Shown piece by piece: positions 25,395 through 33,884 of a stretch of 64,000 bases of DNA. The DNA lies in NCBI RefSeq assembly GCF_000026145.1, contig NC_009445.1, positions 7,392,588-7,456,587 on the forward strand, written 5' to 3'. The DNA is from Bradyrhizobium sp. ORS 278 (GTDB lineage: Bacteria; Pseudomonadota; Alphaproteobacteria; Rhizobiales; Xanthobacteraceae). The first letter of the stretch is position 1; each line of letters starts with the position of its first letter. Under the pieces are notes generated by a model that did no database searches, was not told where the DNA came from, and saw only the letters and a list, made by a program, of their open reading frames with translations. Position numbers and translations under genes: made by a program.

Positions 25395-26435
25395 ATGGCT
25401 GATGAGTCTGTCGTTGCGTCGATCATTCCCTGGCGAGAGCCGAAGACAGCCAAGCCGCGCCCGAAGCGTCCCAAGGTCGTCAAGCCAAGGTCGCGGCCGA
25501 AGGCTGACAAATCGGAGCGGATCAAGGCGGCCGCGCTCGATGACGAGATGCTGGCGTCCGAAACCTTGATCATGCCGGACTTCCTCGAGCTCGTGAATGA
25601 GCCGGCGAAGGCGGCCGCCGCCGAGCAGCAGCGCACCGAGGCCGCGGCCAGCGCGGCCGCCGCCGCGATCTCTGCGCCCGCGAGCTCGGCGGTGACGCTG
25701 CCGCGCGAGGCGCCCGCCCCGATCGAGATCGAACTCCCTGCTCCGGCCACGCCAGCAGCGCCGGCCGCAGAGGTGAAATCCACGCGGCCGCGCATTTCCG
25801 CCTCATCGATCCTGCTGCAGCTCGCGGCGCTCGCACTCGCAGCGGTCGGCATGGCGATGAACGGCTGGTTCGCACATTCGCTCGGCTCGAACAGCACCGC
25901 TGGTTACATGTTCCTCGCCGTCGGCGTCACCGCCGACCTCGTCGCGCTGGTGATGCCGACCTGCGCGGCGCGGCTGTGGCAGGCGCGGCATCGCGGCTCG
26001 GCGCTGACCGGCTGGACGGTGTGGCTGATGACCTTCGTGTTCGCGGTCACTGCCGGCATCGGCTTCGCCTCGACCAACATCAGCGATGTCACGCTCGCCC
26101 GCGCCTCGCGCGTCACGCCCGCCGTGCAGGCGGCGCAGACCGCGCTGTCCGATGCGATGACCGCGCGTGACCGCGAGTGCAAGGGCGGCGTCGGAAAATT
26201 CTGCAGGGAGCGCGAGGCGGCGGTGGCGGAGCGGCGGCAGGCGCTGGATGCGGCGATGGCTGCGGTGAGCCAGACCGCCGATCCGCAGACCGAGGCTGCG
26301 ATCAAGCTGGTCGCCTGGGTGTCGCGCGGCACCGTGAAGCCGTCCGCCGACGACTTCATCATGCTCCGCCTGGTGCTGCTGGCGCTGCTGCCGCAGATCG
26401 GCGGCATCCTGCTGATGGTCGGGCGCCGGGTGTGA
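25395..26435 (+). CDS. Membrane protein of unknown function with long Ala/Pro-rich N-terminal region
   Basis: A 346-residue protein. Residues 1-130 are soluble, basic then Ala/Pro-rich and probably disordered (KTAKPRPKRPKVVKPRSRPK at about 17-36). Four hydrophobic segments follow: ILLQLAALALAAVGMAMNGW, YMFLAVGVTADLVALVMPTC, WTVWLMTFVFAVTAGIGFAS and LRLVLLALLPQIGGILLMVG. Between the third and fourth is a periplasmic or cytoplasmic helical part with two cysteines (RECKGGVGKFCRERE). The ATG at 25395 is chosen by a preceding GGAGCAG; the frame is open to 25314. The topology is reminiscent of phage/plasmid-type proteins, but no family is recognised. Confidence 0.65.
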   Translation: MADESVVASIIPWREPKTAKPRPKRPKVVKPRSRPKADKSERIKAAALDDEMLASETLIMPDFLELVNEPAKAAAAEQQRTEAAASAAAAAISAPASSAVTLPREAPAPIEIELPAPATPAAPAAEVKSTRPRISASSILLQLAALALAAVGMAMNGWFAHSLGSNSTAGYMFLAVGVTADLVALVMPTCAARLWQARHRGSALTGWTVWLMTFVFAVTAGIGFASTNISDVTLARASRVTPAVQAAQTALSDAMTARDRECKGGVGKFCREREAAVAERRQALDAAMAAVSQTADPQTEAAIKLVAWVSRGTVKPSADDFIMLRLVLLALLPQIGGILLMVGRRV

Positions 26436-26473
26436 CACATTGGAGGCCCGGCTCAGCCGGCTCCACACTCGGC

Positions 26474-26806
26474 TCATTTTCGACGCGCACGCGGCGGCTT
26501 CGACGGGCTTGCGAGCTGCCACGCCTTGGCGAGCACGTCGCACATCAGCGCGGCATCGACCTCCGCGAGCGTGACGGTGGTCCAGCCCTGATCGCCCCAT
26601 TTGTTGGCGACGCGGCGGATGCCCGCGGGGTTGAGGCCGCTGTAGAACTCCTGCTCTTCCGGCGTCAGCAGCAGGTTGGCGGATCGTTCATCCGCCGCCA
26701 ATGTCGCGTAGGTGCGCCTGACCTTGAACGCGGTGCGATCGAAGTGGGGCGCCGCTATCGTCCCGGCGAACGACAGCGCCAGCGTGCGAAACTCGTGACC
26801 GGTCAT
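26474..26806 (-). CDS. MmcQ/YjbR family protein
   Basis: A 110-residue protein of the YjbR (MmcQ, cyaY-like fold) family, often called DNA-binding. Typical parts are MTGHEFRTLALSFAGTIAAP, HFDRTAFKVRRTYATL (the usual Phe/Lys-rich strand), ANLLLTPEEQEFYSGL and WGDQGWTTVTLAEVDAALM. It starts at ATG 26806 because homology begins with MTGHEFRTLAL and GGAGAC is 9 bases ahead; the open frame reaches 26872. Probably monocistronic. Precise role unknown. Confidence 0.85.
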   Translation of the reverse strand: MTGHEFRTLALSFAGTIAAPHFDRTAFKVRRTYATLAADERSANLLLTPEEQEFYSGLNPAGIRRVANKWGDQGWTTVTLAEVDAALMCDVLAKAWQLASPSKPPRARRK

Positions 26807-27009
26807 GTCGGCGGTGTCTCCGCTGCGAAGCAATTCGTCCCTGATTAGCATTCCCCTGAGGCGCATTTCCATGCGCTCCGCCTGCGTCAGCGTCGCGCGC
26901 GGGCGCGCACGCGAACGTGATCCCCCCGGCCTCGCCAGGCTTGAGGCAAGTCAAAACGATGTCGTTTCATTTCCCTAAGCTCACGGCACGATCATCAAGG
27001 AGATCAACG

Positions 27010-27618
27010 ATGTCAGAGCAGAGCAGCATCAGCGTCTACCTGAACTGGGCCAGGGAACGCCTGCACGAGATGGATGCCGTGCTGGACTCGCTTGGCGTGA
27101 AAGCAGCGGAAGCCGAGGCCGCCTCCAAGGCCAAGACGCAGGAGATCCTCGCCGACCTGACGAAGCGCCGCGACGATCTCGAAGCGCTGCTCAAGACCCA
27201 GGCGGCCGCCGGTGAAGCCGCACTGGCCGGGGCGAAGGCCGAGCTCGACCAGCATTGGGCCGGATTCGAAGCCCAGACGAAGGCCTATTTCGAGACCGCC
27301 GGCAAGCAGGCCGCGCAGCAGCAGGCGACGTTCAAGGACATCGCCGCCGCGCAGGCGAAGGCCTGGAGCGAGGCCGCGGACCGCTTTCGCGAGGCGGCCA
27401 CGCAGGTGACGGCCGCCGGCACGGCCGATCTCGACACGGTTCTCAGGCAGCTCTCATCCGACGCCGCCCAGGCCGGAGCCCATCTCGAAACGCTGAAGCA
27501 GACCGGCAGCCAGTCCTGGTCCGTGTTCAGCGCCGCCCTGAGCGATTCCCGCAAGGCGTTCGACCAGGCCAACCAGGCCGCCTGGAATGCCTTGAAAGGC
27601 TTCAGCGCCAAGAGTTGA
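27010..27618 (+). CDS. Coiled-coil, phasin-like protein
   Basis: A 202-residue soluble, almost wholly alpha-helical protein rich in Ala, Gln, Lys and Glu. Long heptad-like stretches are KTQEILADLTKRRDDLEALL and EAQTKAYFETAGKQAAQQQA; the end, ALSDSRKAFDQANQAAWNAL, is amphipathic. It resembles phasins and apolipoprotein-like helix bundles that coat storage granules or membranes, but there is no proof and no polyhydroxybutyrate gene near. A strong AAGGAG at 26998-27003 sets the ATG at 27010. It stands alone. Confidence 0.65.
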   Translation: MSEQSSISVYLNWARERLHEMDAVLDSLGVKAAEAEAASKAKTQEILADLTKRRDDLEALLKTQAAAGEAALAGAKAELDQHWAGFEAQTKAYFETAGKQAAQQQATFKDIAAAQAKAWSEAADRFREAATQVTAAGTADLDTVLRQLSSDAAQAGAHLETLKQTGSQSWSVFSAALSDSRKAFDQANQAAWNALKGFSAKS

Positions 27619-27661
27619 GCATTCGCTGGCTGCGGCGCGTCACTTCTTGAAGGGCCTCGCC

Positions 27662-28033
27662 TCACGCGCTCGGCTCCTTGTTGTCGCCGCTTTGGCAGGA
27701 TGTGGCGTGCCGCTCGAACAGCCGCAGCGCCAGCAGCGCATGGGCGAGCGTGCCGCCGGCGCGCACGGCGGCGGCGATCATCGCCACCTCCGCCAGCTCC
27801 TCGCGCGTCGCGCCGGCCTTGGCGGCCGCGGCGGTGTGGACGTCGAGACAATAGGCGCACTGCGTGGTCAGCGCGACCGCGAGCGAGATCAGCTCGCGAT
27901 ACTTGGGCGGAACGACGCCGTCGCCGCGCGCGCAGGCGTGGTTGAACGCCAGGAACGCCTTGGCCTCGGTCGGCGCCAGCGCGACCAGTTGCGGCACCGT
28001 CTGAATGTCTTCGGGGGTCTGGTAGCCGGACAT
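27662..28033 (-). CDS. AhpD-like carboxymuconolactone decarboxylase family protein
   Basis: A 123-residue protein of the AhpD/CMD fold, likely a peroxide-reducing or thiol-disulfide protein. The full AhpD active-site motif E-x11-C-x2-C-x3-H is present in ELISLAVALTTQCAYCLDVH, so both redox cysteines and the proton-relay residues are kept. This argues for alkylhydroperoxidase-type chemistry, not for a decarboxylase. It begins three bases after the stop of the ECF sigma gene, third in a small operon, and is probably a target or partner of that regulator. Confidence 0.88.
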   Translation of the reverse strand: MSGYQTPEDIQTVPQLVALAPTEAKAFLAFNHACARGDGVVPPKYRELISLAVALTTQCAYCLDVHTAAAAKAGATREELAEVAMIAAAVRAGGTLAHALLALRLFERHATSCQSGDNKEPSA

Positions 28034-28036
28034 GGG

Positions 28037-28558
28037 TCAACCTTTCAGGTAATCGCGCAGCAGCAGGCGGGCGCGATGCAGCCGCGCCTTGACCGCCTGC
28101 CGCGTCAGGCCGAGTTCGGCGGCGATGTCGTCGATCGTCATCTCCCTGAGATCGCGCATCAGCGCGACCTCGCGATAGCGCGGCGGCAACGCCTCGAAGG
28201 CAGCGGCGAGATCGAGCCGCAGTTCGGCCTCCGGACGTTCAGCGAGCCGCGCCTCGAATTCCGCCTCGTCGAAACCGCTGATGAGCCCGATCCGCCGCGC
28301 CAGCCGGAGGCATTCGCGTTGGACCACACGAAACAGCCAGGAGGACAGCGCGGCGACGGCGCGGATGCTGCCGACATGGCGCGACAGCAGCCATAGCGCC
28401 TGCTGGGCCGCATCCTCCGAATCCGCCGACGTCCGGCACGAGGCGCGGGCATAGCGGCGGATATCCGGCTGCACCCGCTCGAGCAGCCTCACGACAGCGT
28501 CACGGTCGCCGAGCCGCGCCGCCTCGAATGTTTCGTCGATGATCGACATGGCGCTCAT
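28037..28558 (-). CDS. ECF-type RNA polymerase sigma factor
   Basis: A 173-residue extracytoplasmic-function sigma factor. Region 2 runs through VVRLLERVQPDIRRYARASC, DSEDAAQQALWLLSRHVGSI and ALSSWLFRVVQRECLRLARR; region 4 is ALPPRYREVALMRDLREMTI, then DDIAAELGLTRQAVKARLHR. There is no long C-terminal SnoaL extension, so it is not an ECF41-type factor even though a CMD-family gene follows. The ATG at 28558 overlaps the DUF2892 stop (ATGA); a second ATG is at 28549. No anti-sigma gene is recognisable next to it, unless the DUF2892 membrane protein takes that part. Confidence 0.9.
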   Translation of the reverse strand: MSAMSIIDETFEAARLGDRDAVVRLLERVQPDIRRYARASCRTSADSEDAAQQALWLLSRHVGSIRAVAALSSWLFRVVQRECLRLARRIGLISGFDEAEFEARLAERPEAELRLDLAAAFEALPPRYREVALMRDLREMTIDDIAAELGLTRQAVKARLHRARLLLRDYLKG

Positions 28559-28764
28559 GGCCGGCCTCCAGTGCCGATCCCGGCGACGGCACACGCCGGA
28601 CAATAGCCGACCGCGCCTGTCACGGCGAAGCCAAGCCCGCCGGCCGCCAACAGCCACGCACCAGGCCCGTTCAAGACCGTGAGAGCAACGACCGCAGTGC
28701 CGAGCCCGAGCACGATCCGAACTATCTGATGCGATCTTCCGATATTTTTGCGCAGCCATGCCAT
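28555..28764 (-). CDS. DUF2892 small membrane protein
   Basis: A 69-residue protein of the DUF2892 (YgaP-type transmembrane) family. It starts MAWLRKNIGRSHQIVRIVLG, then has two membrane helices and the typical end FAVTGAVGYCPACAVAGIGT with a CPAC pair. A strong GGAGGAA lies 8 bases before the ATG. It is the first gene of an operon with the ECF sigma factor and the AhpD-like protein. The CxxC motif could make it a redox sensor or sulfur carrier; this is inference. Confidence 0.88.
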   Translation of the reverse strand: MAWLRKNIGRSHQIVRIVLGLGTAVVALTVLNGPGAWLLAAGGLGFAVTGAVGYCPACAVAGIGTGGRP

Positions 28765-29041
28765 GGCTATTCCTCCAATGCCGATCCAGGACGGGTCGTC
28801 CTGACTGCTGAGGAGATGGCGACGGCGGCAAAGGATTCGCCCAGGGACAGTTTTCGCGGTTAGAATCGTTCTATCAACCCGGCCTCGCGTGTGCCTCACC
28901 TCCGGCCTCTCGATCGAGCCGTTACCTTGCCGGAAGACCACGCCACGACGCGCGCCGTCTCACTCAAATGGATGACGCCGCGAGTCGTCAGCGTCGCTAA
29001 GCAGAAAGCGCGCGAGCTGGCACAAACGGGTAACTCTGCGA

Positions 29042-29668
29042 ATGTTCTTGTCTCAATCTGCTGCAACGCTCATGGCCGGCGTCGGCGTTGGGCTGACGGT
29101 GGCTGCGCCTATCGGACCGATGGGAATTCTCTGCATCCAGCGCACGTTGACCTCCGGCGCGGCAGCGGGGTTGGCGACGGGACTGGGCGCGGCAACGGTT
29201 CATCTGACCTACAGCGTGCTTGCCATCGTTGGAATCGGCACGATCGTCCAGCCATGGGCTGAGACGAATTCGCTCGTCCTCGGCCTGCTATCCGGTTTCA
29301 CCCTGTTGTGGTTCGCGATCCGGACGCGCCGATCGGCGCCGCTGCCGGCCGGTGACGATGCCGACCGGGTCCAATTGATCAGGGCCTATGCGAGCGCGAT
29401 CGGGCTTGGCGTCACCAACCCGCTCACAATCATTCTGTTCTGCGCGGCGCTGCATACGCTCATGGTTCATTCAGCAGGGCTGCTGCTGGCCGCCGGCGTG
29501 TTCCTCGGCTCCGCGCTCTGGTGGACCCTCCTCAGCGCGACGATCGCGATCGTCCGCCACCGATTCGATTCGAATGTGCTCGCCCTGAGCAGCAAGCTCG
29601 CCAGCCTGGTGCTCCTGGCGCTCGGCGCGCTGGCTCTCGCCAGAGCATGCGGACGCCTGATGACCTGA
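29042..29668 (+). CDS. LysE family amino-acid exporter
   Basis: A 208-residue inner-membrane protein with six predicted helices. The N-terminal LysE signature is GVGVGLTVAAPIGPMGILCI followed by RTLTSGAAAGLATGLGAA, and the second repeat has ASAIGLGVTNPLTIILFCAA. LysE-type proteins export amino acids or small metabolites by proton exchange. The start at ATG 29042 has no strong ribosome site; an ATG at 29072 is possible but would clip the first helix. It runs divergently from the ECF operon and ends facing the LuxR gene. Confidence 0.87.
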   Translation: MFLSQSAATLMAGVGVGLTVAAPIGPMGILCIQRTLTSGAAAGLATGLGAATVHLTYSVLAIVGIGTIVQPWAETNSLVLGLLSGFTLLWFAIRTRRSAPLPAGDDADRVQLIRAYASAIGLGVTNPLTIILFCAALHTLMVHSAGLLLAAGVFLGSALWWTLLSATIAIVRHRFDSNVLALSSKLASLVLLALGALALARACGRLMT

Positions 29669-29682
29669 CGCGGCGATGTCGC

Positions 29683-30825
29683 CTATTTGCGAGGCAGCGC
29701 GACTTGCACGCTTCTCAGCAAGGCGACGAGCTGGCTCTGCTGGCGGGTGCCCGTCTTGCTGAAGATCCGCCCGAGATGGGTGCGCGCGGTGCTCACCCGA
29801 ATCCCGATCAGGTCGGCAGCCTGTTTGAGCGATTGCCCGGCCGCGATCGCCGCGCCAACGCGCGCCTCCTGCGGCGTCAGCTCGAAGACCTGCGCGATGG
29901 CGTCGTCGAAACCGGCAGGCAGCTGCTGCGACAACCGGCGCGCGATCACGACCGCACAGGGCTCGAGAGCGTGGGTCGGCACACCGGCTCCCAGCGACGG
30001 ACCAACTGAGATCGCGAGTCCTGCAGAATCATTCGTCTGCGCCGGCGGTACGACGAGCAGATCGCCGCCGAGGCCTGGAAGGCTTCCGGACTCTGCCGCA
30101 CAGGATGCGACGACGAGCCGCTGCAGCTTGATCGTGCTCTGGACGTCCGATGTCGCGAGCACGCCCCGGCGCTGCGACAGGCCGCTGTCACGATCCGACA
30201 GGATTTGCTCCGCCGCCGCATTGCTGGCCAGAATACGCAACCCCGCATCGACGGCCATCACGGCGAACGGCAGATGCGACAGGCTCGTGGAGACCAGCTG
30301 CGCAATTCGCGTCTGTCGCGAAATCTCGATGGCGCGGGAGAGATGCGGCGCCAGCGTTCGCATCAGGTCGAGATCAGCCGCATCGAACGATGTTTGGCAG
30401 CGGCCACGCTGCACGTCGAAGAACCACGTCGATTGACCGGCCGAGGCGAGCTTGCAGGTCAAGCCGCCATACATGTCCTGCGGCGCCATCCACTCGTTCC
30501 ACAGGCGGCTCGATCGCAGCGTCTCCCTGCCGATGAAGCGCAGATCGCTGTAGGCCGAGCCGACCTCCGCCCTCGCAACCGCCTGCTCGATGATGTTGGG
30601 CTCGTCGGCGAACTCGGCAATGTAGCGGCCCTGGAAGGCGGGATCGTTGTTAGGGGCGATCAGATCGTCCGGCCGCCGCTCGGGCCCGATGCGCACCAGG
30701 CAGGCCCTCGATCCGTCGAACAACATCCGTAGCGATTCGACAGCCTCTGGCCAGAGGATCGGATCGTACGCGGCCTGATAGACGTTGCCGACGCAAGCGA
30801 TCACAGAGCTTTCCGCAACCTGCAT
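29683..30825 (-). CDS. LuxR-type helix-turn-helix transcriptional regulator
   Basis: A 380-residue regulator. The C-terminal 65 residues form the LuxR DNA-binding domain (LTPQEARVGAAIAAGQSLKQ, then AADLIGIRVSTARTHLGRIF and SKTGTRQQSQLVALL). The N-terminal 300 residues include a PAS-like segment (LPFAVMAVDAGLRILASNAA) but no clear autoinducer-binding domain. The ATG at 30825 is preferred; a GTG at 30852 would add the odd N-terminus VNWNWNWNN made by a hexamer repeat. Signal and targets unknown. Confidence 0.85.
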   Translation of the reverse strand: MQVAESSVIACVGNVYQAAYDPILWPEAVESLRMLFDGSRACLVRIGPERRPDDLIAPNNDPAFQGRYIAEFADEPNIIEQAVARAEVGSAYSDLRFIGRETLRSSRLWNEWMAPQDMYGGLTCKLASAGQSTWFFDVQRGRCQTSFDAADLDLMRTLAPHLSRAIEISRQTRIAQLVSTSLSHLPFAVMAVDAGLRILASNAAAEQILSDRDSGLSQRRGVLATSDVQSTIKLQRLVVASCAAESGSLPGLGGDLLVVPPAQTNDSAGLAISVGPSLGAGVPTHALEPCAVVIARRLSQQLPAGFDDAIAQVFELTPQEARVGAAIAAGQSLKQAADLIGIRVSTARTHLGRIFSKTGTRQQSQLVALLRSVQVALPRK

Positions 30826-31309
30826 ATTATTCCAATTCCAATTCCAATTCACTCGAGCGGCCAGCTGCGCGCTGCGGCTCCCGTCCGATACGGTCGGATA
30901 TGACCCTCATTGGTCGCGGAAAAGCGACCGCCGGACGGGTGCGATCACCTAAATCTGCACTTTTTCTTACAGACATCCATCCGATCGGAGAGCTCACGAC
31001 GCCAACAGCACGCGACCTGATCACCCGAACGCGACAAGACGAAGTCCGTCGCGGTCGGGCGTCTCTGATGGACCGGGAACAACAAAGATGCTTCGCCGAA
31101 GCACCTTCTATTCGTCTTCGCGATGCTGGTCGGGAGCGGGTTCATCACGGCCGGCGTCGGCCGTGGGGCTGGTGCTGTGGCGCGCGCTGATCCGAGAAGC
31201 GCGCGCAAACTGCGGCTCGCGAACCGCCGCTGGACTGATCTGCGCATGAACGCGCCGGTGGGGATGCCGCCGGCCGCGGAAGCTCGACGGGTGCCGCGTG
31301 GCGCAATGA
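30826..31309. other. Intergenic region upstream of the LuxR gene
   Basis: About 480 bases. The hexamer repeat is at its left edge. A fragment at about 31105-31180 reads, on the plus strand, like a short membrane helix (LLFVFAMLVGSGFITAGVGR) but has no start or stop arrangement fitting a gene and may be a gene relic. Nothing else is recognised. Confidence 0.35.
30830..30850. repeat. Hexanucleotide tandem repeat at the LuxR gene start
   Basis: TTCCAA is repeated about 3.5 times on the plus strand (GGAATT/TTGGAA on the coding strand), directly before the start codon of the LuxR-type regulator. On the coding strand it provides the purine-rich GGAA part in place of a normal ribosome site. Copy-number change would alter either the leader or, if GTG 30852 is used, an Asn-Trp repeat in the protein. 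Confidence 0.6.
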
Positions 31310-32506
31310 TCAGTCGCGTACCACGCCGGCACGCGACTTCAGGAATTCGCGCGCGACGATCAGCTTCTGCACTTCGGTCGCGCCCTCGTAGATGCGCAGC
31401 GCGCGGATCTCGCGGTAAAGGCCTTCCACGATCTCACCCTTGCGGACGCCGCGGCCGCCGAACATCTGCAGCGCACGGTCGATGACGCGTTGCGCGGTCT
31501 CGGTGGCAGTGAGCTTGGCCATGGCGGCCTCACGCGTGGTCGGCAGCTTCTGGACGTCGCGGCGCCAGGCGGCCCGGTAGGTCAGGAGCGCCGCGGCGTC
31601 GGTGTCGGTGGCCATCTCGCCAAAGGCGGCCTGCGTCATCTGCAGGTCGGCCAAGGCGCCGCCGAACATTTGGCGGCTCTGCGCATGCGCCTGCGCCTCG
31701 TCGAGGGCGCGGCGGCCGAAGCCGAGCGCGGCGGCGGCGACAGAGGCGCGGAAGATGTCGAGCGTCTGCATGGCGAGCTTGAAGCCGCCACCGGGCGCGC
31801 CGAGCCGCCGGCTCACCGGAATGCGGCAGTTCTCGAGGCGCAAGGTCGCCAGCGGATGCGGCGCGATCACCTCGATGCGCTCGGCGACCGAGAAGCCGGA
31901 ATCATCGGGATACACGACGAAGGCGGAGATGCCGCGCGCGCCCGGTGCCTCGCCGGTGCGGGCGAACAGCGTATAGACGTCGGCGATACCGCCATTGGAG
32001 ATCCAGGTCTTCTCGCCGTCGAGCACGTAGTCGTCGCCGTCGCGCCGGGCGCTGCAGGCCATCGCGGCGACGTCGGAGCCGGCCTCCTTCTCCGACAGCG
32101 CGAAGGCCGCCAGCCATTCGCCCGATCGCACCTTCGGCAGCACGCCTGCGCGCAGCTCCTCGGAGCCGCCGAGCGCGATCGCGCCGGAGCCGAGCCCCTG
32201 CATGGCGAAGGCGAAATCGGCGAGGCCGTCCGCGTAAGCCAGCGTTTCGCGCGACAGGCAGATCGCACGGGAATCGATCGCGCCAGCATCCGCATCCGGC
32301 GCCACGACAGCGCTGTCGAGCAATCCCGCGGCGCCGAGCGCGCGCACGAGTCCGCGACACGCCGCGTCGACATCGCCGTGATCGACGTCGTCGAGCACGC
32401 CCGAGCCGACGAAACGATCAAGCCGCTTGCACAGGTCGCGGTGCCGCGGTTCGAAAAACGGCCAGTCCAGCCAGTCGCGGGGAATCACCTTCGCCGATGC
32501 ACTCAT
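31310..32506 (-). CDS. Acyl-CoA dehydrogenase
   Basis: A 398-residue flavoprotein that desaturates an acyl-CoA. Landmarks: [20 protein letters not shown] (FAD-binding, ALSE-x-GSD type), [40 protein letters not shown], and the C-terminal [20 protein letters not shown] with the usual catalytic-region Glu-Gly-Ala-Thr. The N-terminal part is [20 protein letters not shown]. The ATG at 32506 is used; the frame is open to 32524. The chain-length or aromatic specificity cannot be read. A strong AT-rich palindrome lies upstream and probably controls it. Confidence 0.92.
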   Translation of the reverse strand: MSASAKVIPRDWLDWPFFEPRHRDLCKRLDRFVGSGVLDDVDHGDVDAACRGLVRALGAAGLLDSAVVAPDADAGAIDSRAICLSRETLAYADGLADFAFAMQGLGSGAIALGGSEELRAGVLPKVRSGEWLAAFALSEKEAGSDVAAMACSARRDGDDYVLDGEKTWISNGGIADVYTLFARTGEAPGARGISAFVVYPDDSGFSVAERIEVIAPHPLATLRLENCRIPVSRRLGAPGGGFKLAMQTLDIFRASVAAAALGFGRRALDEAQAHAQSRQMFGGALADLQMTQAAFGEMATDTDAAALLTYRAAWRRDVQKLPTTREAAMAKLTATETAQRVIDRALQMFGGRGVRKGEIVEGLYREIRALRIYEGATEVQKLIVAREFLKSRAGVVRD

Positions 32507-32523
32507 GACAGGACCCGTCCGCA

Positions 32524-32547
32524 AATTATTTTAAACATAAAATAATT
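32524..32547. promoter_or_regulatory. AT-rich palindromic operator before the acyl-CoA dehydrogenase gene
   Basis: AATTATTTTA (32524-32533), spacer AACA, TAAAATAATT (32538-32547): a perfect 10-base inverted repeat with a four-base centre, only 18 bases upstream of the start codon. In a genome of this GC content such a run is unlikely by chance. The layout suits a dimeric MarR- or TetR-type regulator; none is adjacent except the TetR gene at 33885, which has its own site. Confidence 0.6.
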
Positions 32548-32657
32548 GGCGGCAGATCGCCCTGTCAAGCTTTCGTCGGGCTCCGGGCAGGTGCAAAGAC
32601 CGTCGCATACGGAGGGCGGAGACGTTCCGGCGAACGATCCTGCCGATGAATTACTCC

Positions 32658-32686
32658 GTCATGCCCGGGCTTGTTCCGGTCATGAC
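32658..32686. repeat. Short form of the dispersed GTCATGCCCGGGCTT repeat
   Basis: GTCATGCCCGGGCTTGTTCC then GGTCATGAC: a compact inverted repeat of the same family as 8254-8367 and 21774-21857, reduced to the outer arms. It lies between the acyl-CoA dehydrogenase and formamidase genes. Confidence 0.5.
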
Positions 32687-32757
32687 GATGTGGAGAGTGA
32701 CGGGCGCAAACCTCTGATCGCCGCATGCGACAGGCTCAGGGAGGGCCCGCCGTCCCT

Positions 32758-33771
32758 TCACTCCGCCGCCTTGGCCATCTTTCCGAACACGCGCGTCGGC
32801 GCGGGGAAGCCGCAGGAGGTGCCGTCGGTGATCTTGACCTGGTCCTCCCAGGGCAGCCGGTAGGTGCCGGCGACCATGTCGTGCATGAAGGTGTACGGGC
32901 AATCCATCGCGCCGCCCTTCACCGCGACATAGCCGCGGTGCCAGAGCTGATAGATGTTGTTCTCGACGCCCCAGCCGATGCGCGCCTCGCGCACGAGATC
33001 GGGACGCACCTCCGCGGTGATAATCTCGTCGGCCCGGCCGGTCGTGCCGTGCGCGAGAATGCTGCCGTCGAAATTGACGATCATGCCCTCGCCCATCGAA
33101 TCGAACGAGCCGTCGGAGCCGCACATACAGACGTTGGCGGTCACCATGAGATTCTGGAATGCATTCGCCTGGTTGGTGAAGCGCCAGCTGTCGCGGATCG
33201 GGGCGGTGTAGCCCGCCGTGCGGATCATGATCTCCGCGCCCTTGTAGGCGCATTCCCGCGCCATTTCCGGGAACATGCCGTCATGGCAGATGATCAGCGC
33301 GATCTTGGCGCCGCGCGGCCCCTCGATGACGGGAATGCCGAGATCGCCGGGCTCCCACGGCTCGACCGGGATCCACGGATGAAGCTTGCGATAGTACAGC
33401 TTGATCTCGCCATTGCTGTCGATGATCAGGCCGGAATTGTAGGGATTGCCGTCGGGGTTGTACTCCATGATGGAGAAGCAACCCCAGATCTTGTTGTCGA
33501 TGCAGGCCTGCTTGAACGCCGCGACCTCCGGCCCATCCAGCCGGCACATGATCTCCGGATTGGTGTCCATCGACAGCCCGTGCAGCGAATATTCCGGGAA
33601 GACGACGAGGTCCATGGTGCCGAGATTGCGCCGGGCCTTGCCGACCATCCAGACGATCTTCTCGGTCTGCTTCGCGAGATCCTCCTTGGTCACGACGACC
33701 GGCAATTGGAGTTGCACGAGGCCGATGACCACGCCGTGTTCGGATTTGTTGAGACCGCCGAGCCCATTCAT
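32758..33771 (-). CDS. amiF: Formamidase (aliphatic amidase family, nitrilase superfamily)
   Basis: A 337-residue cytoplasmic enzyme hydrolysing formamide to formate and ammonia. The catalytic triad regions are intact: LVVFPEYSLHGLS (Glu), YYRKLHPWIPVEPW (Lys) and LIICHDGMFPEMARE (Cys). The blocks GCFSIMEYNPDGNPYNSGLI, RTAGYTAPIRDSWRFTNQAN, MGEGMIVNFDGSILAHG and HRGYVAVKGGAMDCPYTFMH follow formamidase AmiF more than amidase AmiE (the length, SIMEYNP-like motif and the end KITDGTSCGFPAPTRVFGK are AmiF-like). It could provide nitrogen. It stands between the acyl-CoA dehydrogenase and TetR genes with gaps of about 110 and 250 bases. Confidence 0.9.
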   Translation of the reverse strand: MNGLGGLNKSEHGVVIGLVQLQLPVVVTKEDLAKQTEKIVWMVGKARRNLGTMDLVVFPEYSLHGLSMDTNPEIMCRLDGPEVAAFKQACIDNKIWGCFSIMEYNPDGNPYNSGLIIDSNGEIKLYYRKLHPWIPVEPWEPGDLGIPVIEGPRGAKIALIICHDGMFPEMARECAYKGAEIMIRTAGYTAPIRDSWRFTNQANAFQNLMVTANVCMCGSDGSFDSMGEGMIVNFDGSILAHGTTGRADEIITAEVRPDLVREARIGWGVENNIYQLWHRGYVAVKGGAMDCPYTFMHDMVAGTYRLPWEDQVKITDGTSCGFPAPTRVFGKMAKAAE

Positions 33772-33884
33772 GCCGGACCTCCCTGTGTGGCTGCCACCTG
33801 AATTTTGACCAAGACAACCACGATTTGGCGGACGCCGCGCGCCGATATTTCAGCGCGCGCTGCCGATTGCGCAGGCAGTTTCCG

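Noticed and set aside
28037..28558. Assignment of the sigma factor to ECF41
   Set aside because: The neighbouring CMD-type gene fits, but the protein is only 173 residues and lacks the SnoaL extension.
31105..31180. Short membrane-helix-like frame
   Set aside because: No start/stop arrangement or ribosome site consistent with a gene; noted only as a possible relic.
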